Source of the DNA: Actinostola sp. cb2023
Taxonomy: Eukaryota > Cnidaria > Anthozoa > Actiniaria > Actinostolidae
Direction of reading: 5' to 3'
DNA: 64,000 bases
Assembly: GCA_033675265.1 (NCBI GenBank)
Contig: JAUJYZ010000630.1
Coordinates: 62,001 to 126,000, forward strand
Program-made: the position numbers and the translations under genes
Shown: one piece after another, positions 58,001 to 64,000 of the stretch
Position numbering within the stretch: the stretch's first letter is position 1
How the letters are laid out: each line of letters starts with the position of its first letter
The notes under the pieces: model-generated
What the model was told of the DNA's origin: nothing
The model's database searches: none
The model's input: only the letters and a program-made list of their open reading frames with translations

Positions 58001-58690
58001 TGTTTTTCTAACCCTAACTACTATGCAGGGGCTCCACTGTATACACCTTAGTATTTCAAAAAACGTTGGCATCTGAAATCTGAATCAGTGACCTAAAAAC
58101 ACTCGTAGCCACACTATTCACCAACGCAGGTCTTCACCTAAAGGTCATGGCATATTCCAGTAATTACAAGATAGATCACAACTCATACCCACAATCCCTC
58201 TCGGTGTCAAATTTCAGATTCAGATTCAGATGCAACATATTTTGAAATAGGTGTATACAGTATGTCGAACAATGACATCTACTACCATTACACTAATTAT
58301 TACTAAATAGCACTAATTATACAATAGAAAACAATAGAAATATCACTATTTAGTACTAAGTACCACATTGTATTTATGTTGCACAGATAAGTGTCTGGCC
58401 CTGGTTGCACGGAAGGTGAATAGCGCTATCCACTGGACATAAGTCTTATGAGACATTTATCCGTTTGATAGGACTTATACAGTGGATAGCACTATTCACC
58501 TTTCGTGCAACTGGGGCCTGTACTCTAACATAACTTATCATACTTTATATTATACTTATTATTATTTTTAGTTTATATTTATTATATTGTAAAAGCATCG
58601 CCGTTAGGTGCATTTTAATATTACAAATTATTACTTACCTCCAAGGTTGACTGCAGCATAGCAAAATCACTGTATCGGTGGACAACCTAC

Positions 58691-58766
<76 letters not shown>

Positions 58767-59213
58767 GTACATGTAACATATGTTATTGTACAAATCTAAT
58801 CAAATACTTTAAATGATCTCCTCCTAAGACATTGATATCACAGAAGAATGCTGTTAATCTAGTAGTATTCATCATTAAGTAATATTGTGAAAATAATAAA
58901 TTTCTTTAATGCACTGCAAGACTGTCAGCTGACCATGACGTCAACCCCTCCCAGTTGATAATAAACTTTAAATACCAGTTGCTAGATATTACAATGTACC
59001 TGCCAGTGATCTTCTGGATTTGCCCCTCGCTGGACTTTTATGATATAATCCTAAATCAACAAATATTCAATATTCAAAATCAAAGTAGAAAGAAATCTGA
59101 GAAGCTCATTCAAATGGACTTACTACATGCTCCTTTTTATCAATGCCTTCAAAAATGCACATGAGAGGTAGAGTATCATCTAGTGCACCCTTTCCTTGGC
59201 CTCTTCGAGCCAT
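43006..59213 (-). CDS. PXK: PXK: PX-domain, pseudokinase and WH2 protein (MONaKA), complete
   Basis: Twenty-one exons join in phase: 59213-59124, 59050-59000, 58686-58639, 55573-55484, 54156-54060, 53868-53791, 52359-52280, 51806-51732, 51491-51387, 51300-51199, 50379-50343, 49914-49869, 49604-49526, 48846-48729, 48659-48578, 48145-48097, 48028-47951, 46862-46776, 44855-44816, 43682-43632, 43214-43006 (1692 nt, 563 aa; human PXK is close to 580). The PX domain (residues 10-125) has [14 protein letters not shown] and [10 protein letters not shown]. The kinase-like domain (about 155-410) has [19 protein letters not shown] and LLEIEN, so YGH replaces HRD and IEN replaces DFG; vertebrate PXK has the same kind of change, hence a pseudokinase. 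A basic stretch, a proline-rich segment and a C-terminal WH2 motif ([18 protein letters not shown]) follow. In vertebrates PXK binds phosphoinositides on endosomes, and actin through WH2. Nearly every large intron holds tandem repeats. Confidence 0.96.
43451..43472 (+). repeat. G-run in PXK intron 20
   Basis: About 21 consecutive G on the plus strand (C in the transcript), 160 nt from the exon 20 donor. Confidence 0.9.
44888..46775 (-). repeat. 33-bp minisatellite starting exactly at the PXK exon 18 donor
   Basis: More than 50 copies. The transcribed-strand unit is GTAACCCACTAGCCATAGAA then ACCCTGACCACAG. Exon 18 ends AAAAAG|GTAACCCACTAGC, so the first unit begins at the splice donor. Each unit contains CTGAC (branch-like), CACAG (acceptor-like) and GTAACC (donor-like). 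The plus-strand frames reading [11 protein letters not shown] are repeat artefacts. Confidence 0.95.
46900..47900 (-). repeat. (CAGT)n and CAGACAGTGT array in PXK intron 17
   Basis: About 1 kb of CAGTCAGT alternating with CAGACAGTGT. The transcript strand reads CTGACTGACTG with ACACTGTCTGAC, so CTGAC recurs throughout, ending about 40 nt upstream of the exon 18 acceptor. The long SQSDSVSQ plus-strand frames are not genes. Confidence 0.95.
49120..49515. repeat. Imperfect GAT/AAT triplet tract with an internal duplication
   Basis: Degenerate GATGAT triplets in PXK intron 13. A ~180-bp segment with CAATAATAATGATGATGACA and CAACCGCTGAAGTTGA occurs twice (from about 49168 and 49348). Confidence 0.75.
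50148..50260. mobile_element. Palindromic MITE family A, copy 2 (truncated left end)
   Basis: Shares TGTAAGTGGCTTGTGATCAA, the AAAATTCTCCTTTGAAATTC core and ACCCCTTCAA with 41735-41871. It lies in PXK intron 11. Confidence 0.7.
50462..51155 (-). repeat. ~26-bp G/C-skewed minisatellite in PXK intron 10
   Basis: About 27 copies. The transcribed strand reads GTGTTCTTTCAG then GGGGTGGGAAGGG per unit. Each unit therefore has a pyrimidine tract plus CAG like an acceptor, and G-runs able to form G-quadruplexes. The array ends about 80 nt upstream of the true exon 11 acceptor at 50380. Confidence 0.93.
51549..51715. repeat. Imperfect GAT/GAC triplet tract in PXK intron 8
   Basis: GATGATGATGACAATGATGG-type repeats between the exon 8 donor and the exon 9 acceptor. 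Confidence 0.8.
52171..52198 (+). repeat. G-run in PXK intron 7
   Basis: About 27 uninterrupted G on the plus strand, C in the pre-mRNA. Confidence 0.95.
52470..53585. repeat. (ATCC)n array with higher-order units in PXK intron 6
   Basis: Over 1.1 kb of CCATCCAT. It is interrupted by recurring blocks such as CATGCAATTACCCATCCACC and AATTCATGCAACCATCC, seen near 52515, 52775, 53035 and 53397. Frames encoding HPSI or DGWM on either strand are repeat artefacts. Confidence 0.95.
54253..54370. mobile_element. Palindromic MITE family A, copy 3
   Basis: TTGAAGGGGTAAGAACAATA on the left and TATTGTTCTTGCATGGGCCT on the right, with the AAATTCTCCTTAATTC core and its inverse. PXK intron 4. Confidence 0.75.
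54518..54802. mobile_element. Fold-back element with ~115-bp arms
   Basis: ACACCTATTTCAAATAACAT and CAACAAGCGTCAAGCCAAGA on the left return inverted as TCTTGGCTTGACGCTTGTTG and TTATTTGAAATAGGTGT on the right. PXK intron 4. Confidence 0.85.
54935..55393. mobile_element. Fold-back element with outer 20-bp and inner ~120-bp inverted repeats
   Basis: The outer TTTAACTATGAAAATCTGCG pairs with CGCAGATTTTCATAGTTAAA. The inner GTTTCGACGTTAACTGAACG block, about 120 bp long, is mirrored at 55140-55230. A right-hand spacer (55260-55370) has no partner. PXK intron 4. Confidence 0.8.
55550..57895 (-). repeat. 68-bp minisatellite copying the PXK exon 4 acceptor
   Basis: About 34 copies. The transcribed strand of each unit reads GTTGTATTTGTCTATACAG then GTGTCTGGTATAGAGCTG and CCTCTT, identical to the real acceptor at 55574/55573 and the first 24 nt of exon 4 (VSGIELPL), then TATGTACAGTATACAGTACA. 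Unit length is not a multiple of three, so frames cycle; one frame meets TAG. Only the most 3' copy continues into the PX-domain exon. Confidence 0.96.
58397..58518. mobile_element. ~122-bp palindromic MITE
   Basis: GGCCCTGGTTGCACGGAAGG and GGTGAATAGCGCTATCCACT on the left are mirrored by AGTGGATAGCACTATTCACC and TTTCGTGCAACTGGGGCC. PXK intron 3. Confidence 0.85.
58692..58766 (-). repeat. (TTA)n microsatellite forming the PXK exon 3 acceptor tract
   Basis: On the transcribed strand about 25 TTA units lead straight into TGTAG|GTTGTCCACCG. The microsatellite sits where the polypyrimidine tract should be, 4 nt from the acceptor. Confidence 0.9.
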
Positions 59214-59448
59214 TGTTGATCAATGACAGGAGAAAAGAGCCAAGTTTTGGCCAAGTTTTGCGAACACTTCTCGAGTTTTCTTCTTGGTAACAGGCTCAGG
59301 TCGTACAGCGGTAGCTACCTATCACTCTATGCACGTGACACGTGGTGTTATGCTACTGATATTTGGCGGGAGAAATTGACACGAGGAGTAGAAAAGTCAC
59401 AAATTTACTGGAGTTTTTACGTTTCAGAGCTTTAATTTGAGATCAGAT
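59214..59448. promoter_or_regulatory. Divergent PXK / NSMCE3 promoter region
   Basis: Only 235 bp separate the two start codons. No TATA box is seen. Two CACGTG E-boxes lie 1 bp apart (59332-59337, 59339-59344), and an E2F-like TTTGGCGGGA is at 59362-59371, nearer NSMCE3. A CCAAGTTTTG motif is duplicated at about 59239-59258. E2F control would fit a genome-maintenance gene. Confidence 0.65.
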
Positions 59449-60126
59449 ATGCCTAGAGCGTCGAAGAAGGGTGGTAGAAGAGTCATAGAGTCAGACGAGG
59501 TAAGAGAGAGCTGTCAGAAGGTTTTGGACGAACTAGATCAGCTGTCATACATTGTACCGTGCACTGAAACGACTGTAAACTACTTGTCAGTGATCGGCTT
59601 GTTTGTATGCTTGCAGGAAGAAGATGAACAAACACAAGTTACACAGTCGCAAAAGAAAGGAAAGAGACCTCAAAAGAAAAGGTAATGGTGTACTCTGAAT
59701 CGTAAGATAATAAGTTAAGCGACCTTAAAACGGATGCATGATCAATTTACTCAAAGTCAATACCTGCATATGTGAGTAGAGTTTTCTCCGTTGTTTCAAG
59801 TGAAGTGAAGATTTTACCTGGATATTGAACTGTTGAGATGATCGAGTGTTCATGTACATTGTGGCTGGATCTTCTACAATGCATGTTATGTAAGCTGTAA
59901 TTGACTGTCTTTATAGAGCCAAGGATGATAACGATGCATCACAAGCTTCCCCTAAAACTCAAGACAAATTGACTGGTGATGAACTGGATAGGAAGGTTTG
60001 TTTACATAGCATAATGAAATGGTCAATAATTAATTCACATTAATGTTTACTATTCTCAAAAGGTTTCTGAGACAGTGCGCTATTTGTTATTTAGCGATAG
60101 AAAAAAAGTTCCAATCAAAAGAGCTG
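59449..60126 (+). CDS. NSMCE3: NSMCE3 / MAGE-family subunit of the SMC5/6 complex, first four exons
   Basis: Exons 59449-59499, 59617-59681, 59917-59995 and 60063-60126 join in phase (86 codons; last phase 1). The start is the ATG at 59449. The N-terminus is basic and low-complexity (MPRASKKGGRR, then EEDEQTQVTQ, SQKKGKRPQKK). The end of exon 3 and exon 4 give the start of the MAGE homology domain (ELDRKVSETVRYLLFSDRKK, VPIKRA). NSMCE3 pairs with the NSMCE1 RING protein and NSMCE4 to bridge the SMC5/6 heads in DNA repair; single MAGE genes in non-vertebrates are usually of this type. The remaining MAGE domain must lie beyond the right edge: I find no fifth exon before 64000. Another MAGE paralogue is the only alternative. 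Confidence 0.85.
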
Positions 60127-60189
60127 GTGAGTATGACGACAAGAATGCATTTGTATGTACATTTGTATGTACATTGTATTTAACTAATA

Positions 60190-60770
60190 GAAGATGACTC
60201 TCCATACTTCTAGGTTGGCATTAGATTCCATCCCTCAAAACCACCTCGGACCGATAGAACAATAGAACAATGCAGTAACAATAGATTTGTTCTATTGTTT
60301 GGTCGGCCAAGGCGGTTTTGAGGGATGGAATCTAATGCCAACCGTGCTTCTATGCAAAAATAATGCATGCTGAGGTCTTGAAAGCTGGATGCACGAGTGG
60401 AACGCGAGTGCATTCAGCAGCTTTCAAGACCTCAGAAGTGCATTATTTTTGTATAGAAGCATGGAAGTCATCTTCTATTCGCTATAAATCTAGGGTTGAG
60501 CAACTACAGAATACAGGACCACTCTGTTCCGCCTCACTTTCATGTGTTGGCACTCTGTAGAATGGAGCATAACATAATGGGCTCTATTGTTATTCAAATA
60601 ATATATTTTTAATGGCCCTGAATTCTGAAGTTTAGCCAAATCTAGTTTCAAACAGGCTTTCCGCTTAGTTTTCACTGCCCCGTGCTTCTATAACATAATA
60701 ATGCACGCTCAGCAACCAATCAAATCTTGTGTTCTTGGGAGGTACACATCGTTTATATTACAAAGTCAAC
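60190..60770. mobile_element. Fold-back family member (sister of 40090-40375) with a nested MITE
   Basis: GAAGATGACTCTCCATACTT, AATGCATGCTGAGGTCTTGA, CACGAGTGGAACGCGAGTGC and TTCTTGGGAGGTACACAT match the copy at 40090-40375 in order. Position 60212/60213 is interrupted by the nested element described next. NSMCE3 intron 4. Confidence 0.7.
60213..60343. mobile_element. Nested 131-bp palindromic MITE
   Basis: GGTTGGCATTAGATTCCATC and CCTCAAAACC on the left mirror GGTTTTGAGGGATGGAATCT and AATGCCAACC on the right. The flanks ATACTTCTA and GTGCTTCTA agree at 7 of 9 positions and could be a decayed 9-bp duplication. It interrupts the fold-back at 60190-60770. Confidence 0.8.
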
Positions 60771-60929
60771 TACGGTAAAGGTTACATATATATCACAATA
60801 GAAATTGTTCACTATTGTTCACAATAGAATGAATCTATTGTGAACAATAGAACGAGGCAGCAACACAATAGATTCATTCTATAGATTCGCCGTTCTATTG
60901 TTTGCAGGTCATTTTGGTCGATGTCATAC

Positions 60930-63560
60930 ATGTATAACCTTTACCAGCATGTTGACATATGTACATGTACATGTATAACCTTTACCAGCATGTTGACACA
61001 CATGTACATGTATAACCTTTACCAGCATGTTGACATATGTACATGTACATGTATAACCTTTACCAGCATGTTGACATATGTACATGTACATGTATAACTT
61101 TTACCAGCATGTTGACATATGTTTTGTACATGTATAACCTTTACCAGCATGTTGACATATGTACATGTACATGTATAACCTTTACCAGCATGTTGACATA
61201 TGTACATGTACATGTATAACCTTTACCAGCATGTTGACATATGTACATGTACATGTATAACCTTTACCAGCATGTTGACATATGTACATTGTACATGTAT
61301 AACCTTTACCAGCATGTTGACATATGTACATTGTACATGTATAACCTTTACCAGCATGTTGACATATGTACATGTACATGTATAACCTTTACCAGCATGT
61401 TGACATACAGTACCGATCGAAACTAACCTCAAACCGCGTTTGTTTTTCGTTAACTCCAAACGAACACAAAGTTTGCCAGGGTTTGCTTTGCGTTTGTTTG
61501 GAGTTAACTCAGAACAAACGCGCGCTCGAGAAGAACAACGTAAACAAACCCGAGCCGAAGGTCGAACGAATGATGTGAATTACAAAGGAAACTAAAGGAA
61601 GATTTCTGGTTCTGAAATGTCATATTTGTACATATTTGGACGGAATAAATTGCAATTTCTCAATAAGGTAATTTTTTTCTTGATCTTCGACTGGTACATT
61701 TAACTTTTCGGACTTTGAAGAGCAAACTTTGCAAAGCCATTTGCTACGAGCCGCCATTGCTCTCTTGTCATCTGATTAGCGGCTTCTTTGTGTGACGTAA
61801 CGTGACAGATCTCGGCGCCAAGTGTCTAGTCGATGTCTAGTTGGTTGTGTTGCTTTCATTCTTTGCGAAAACATCGTCATCTTTTATCGAAAATGTCTTC
61901 GAATTCACGTCCTCTATCAATGAGATTTCGACACAGAAATCGCTTTTAGTTTCGGCTAACTTTGCTCGCATTTAGTTTGCTGAAGTGTGTTTGATTTTGT
62001 GTATTTTGTGTGTGCATTATTTTGTACATTTACGGTAAACTGTATTGAATTTCTATTACATTGTAAATATATAACGATGTTTGAATGCTTTCGAAAATGA
62101 AATCCAATCGAGTTTAGAATAGAATAGTTTACTTTGCGTTTGCTTTGCGTTCATTTAGTAAACGCTAAACAAACGTAAACATCGGCAAGGTTTGCTTTGC
62201 GTTTGTTTTGCGTTAACTCCAAATGCACGCTTTGCGTTAACATATGTTAACTTCGCGTTTGAGGTTAGTTTCGATCGGTACTGTATGTACATGTACATGT
62301 ATAACCTTTACCAGCATGTTGACATATGTACATGTACATGTATAACCTTTACCAGCATGTTGACATATGTACATTGTACATGTATAACCTTTACCAGCAT
62401 GTTGACATATGTACATGTACATGTATAACCTTTACCAGCATGTTGACATATGTACATGTACATGTATAACCTTTACCAGCATGTTGACATATGTACATGT
62501 ATAACCTTTACCAGCATGTTGACATATGTACATGTACATGTATAACCTTTACCAGCATGTTGACATATGTACATGTACATGTATAACCTTTACCAGCATG
62601 TTGACATATGTACATGTACATGTATAACCTTTACCAGCATGTTGACATATGTACATTGTACATGTATAACCTTTACCAGCATGTTGACATATGTACATGT
62701 ACATGTATAACCTTTACCAGCATGTTGACATATGTACATGTACATGTATAACCTTTACCAGCATGTTGACATATGTACATGTACATGTATAACCTTTACC
62801 AGCATGTTGACATATGTACATGTATAACCTTTACCAGCATGTTGACATATGTACATGTACATGTATAACCTTTACCAGCATGTTGACATATGTACATGTA
62901 CATGTATAACCTTTACCAGCATGTTGACATATGTACATGTACATGTATAACCTTTACCAGCATGTTGACATATGTACATGTACATGTATAACCTTTACCA
63001 GCATGTTGACATATGTACATGTATAACCTTTACCAGCATGTTGACATATGTACATGTACATGTATAACCTTTACCAGCATGTTGACATATGTACATGTAC
63101 ATGTATAACCTTTACCAGCATGTTGACATATGTACATTGTACATGTATAACCTTTACCAGCATGTTGACATATGTACATGTACATGTATAACCTTTACCA
63201 GCATGTTGACATATGTACATGTACATGTATAACCTTTACCAGCATGTTGACATATGTACATGTACATGTATAACCTTTACCAGCATGTTGACATATGTAC
63301 ATGTATAACCTTTACCAGCATGTTGACATATGTACATGTACATGTATAACCTTTACCAGCATGTTGACATATGTACATGTACATGTATAACCTTTACCAG
63401 CATGTTGACATATGTACATGTACATGTATAACCTTTACCAGCATGTTGACATATGTACATGTACATGTATAACCTTTACCAGCATGTTGACACACATGTA
63501 CATTGTACATGTATAACCTTTACCAGCATGTTGACACACATGTACATTGTACATGCATAA
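60930..63560 (+). repeat. 41-bp minisatellite in NSMCE3 intron 4
   Basis: About 43 highly uniform copies of TATAACCTTTACCAGCATGT then TGACATATGTACATGTACAT and G, with small variants (TACATTGTACATG, single TACATG). Split by an inserted transposon at 61408-62283. CCTTTACCAG in each unit is acceptor-like. Confidence 0.95.
61408..62283. mobile_element. 876-bp TA-flanked transposon inserted in the 41-bp array
   Basis: The ends CAGTACCGATCGAAACTAAC (continuing CTCAAAC) and GTTAGTTTCGATCGGTACTG are perfect inverted repeats of 27 bp. TA flanks both sides (61406-61407, 62284-62285), and the array unit resumes on removal. The subterminal regions repeat TTTGCTTTGCGTTTG and GGAGTTAACTC. No transposase frame is seen, so it is a non-autonomous Tc1/mariner- or pogo-like element. 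Confidence 0.92.
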
Positions 63561-64000
63561 CTCTTTCTAAGCCAGACACCTTCATGACCAACCTTTGCTG
63601 TCAGGGTTAGCGAGGTATCTGTAGTGTTCACAACAAAACAGCCACATTGAACATGTGTGTGCTGCAAATGCGCGCAACAACCTTTATTGAGTAACACAGG
63701 GATACCTCCATCTTAGAGAGAGAGACTGAATTTACAGGTTTATAGAGATACATGTATCCAATTGAGACAGGTGTTCACCTAGAGAGAGAGAGCTGACTGC
63801 ATGCAATATTGTAGAAATAGGATTGTATGTTCACCATGTGTCTGTTCCTTTAAGCCGCGGCTACACGAGCAATTTTTTGCTTGCACCGGCGACGCGATTT
63901 TTTAGGAAATCGAAAATTGCTAGTTCAATTCTGATTTTAATGAGTTATAAAAATCAGAAATTGAAATGATAATTTTCAAATATCTGGCATCAACAAAAAT
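63561..64000. other. End of window, NSMCE3 intron 4
   Basis: No exon seen. (GA)n spots at 63715 and 63782. From 63855 AGCCGCGGCTACACGAGCAA looks like the left end of another inverted-repeat element cut by the window edge. Confidence 0.45.

Noticed and set aside
61366..61578. Plus-strand frame spanning array and transposon
   Set aside because: Chimeric reading across an insertion boundary; no homology.
44888..63560. CRISPR-like arrays
   Set aside because: Units are directly contiguous with no unique spacers, and the context is animal introns.

Overview
The window reads as nuclear DNA of an early-branching animal. It has split genes with GT-AG introns, an AT-rich background, many microsatellites and minisatellites, and numerous palindromic (MITE-like) elements with TA, 8-bp or 9-bp target-site duplications. 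The best lineage marker is a hedgling gene (Hedge domain + VWA + cadherin repeats), a family known from sponges, cnidarians and choanoflagellate relatives and absent from Bilateria. Several introns are only about 67-73 nt. A sponge or cnidarian fits best; I cannot decide between them from this window.

Layout. (1) 1-9864, minus strand: the 5' part of hedgling, 11 exons in phase from signal peptide through Hedge domain, VWA domain, an unassigned linker and about six cadherin repeats, running off the left edge. (2) 9865-17001: no secure gene; fold-back elements, a tandemly duplicated segment with triplet repeats, a hAT-like element with long inverted ends, and two weak exon candidates. (3) 17002-22398, minus: a four-exon ETS transcription factor with a PPSY motif, an AT-hook-like basic segment and a C-terminal ELF-type ETS domain. 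(4) 22399-43005: about 20 kb poor in genes and rich in transposable elements (several MITE families, a LINE 3' end, a 2-kb terminal-inverted-repeat element), with one unplaced exon-like segment at 29967-30153. (5) 43006-59213, minus: a complete 21-exon orthologue of PXK (PX domain, pseudokinase domain, proline-rich region, WH2), predicted at 563 aa. (6) 59449-60126 and beyond, plus: the first four exons of an NSMCE3/MAGE-family subunit of the SMC5/6 complex, divergent from PXK across a 235-bp intergenic region that carries two CACGTG boxes and an E2F-like site. The fifth intron continues off the right edge and holds a 41-bp minisatellite split by an 876-bp TA-flanked transposon.

The most unusual pattern is that many of the tandem arrays sit exactly on exon-intron junctions and copy the splice site. 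Examples are the PXK exon 4 acceptor (68-bp unit, about 34 copies), the PXK exon 18 donor (33-bp unit, over 50 copies), the ETS exon 2 acceptor (44-bp unit, about 22 copies), and the hedgling exon 6 donor (66-bp unit, 3 copies, in frame and open). Several units contain AG|GT, so one motif can read as both acceptor and donor. This suggests recurrent tandem duplication seeded at splice junctions, with possible effects on splice-site choice, recursive splicing or intron gain. The exon models are read by eye and supported by phase agreement and family similarity; no transcript data were available.
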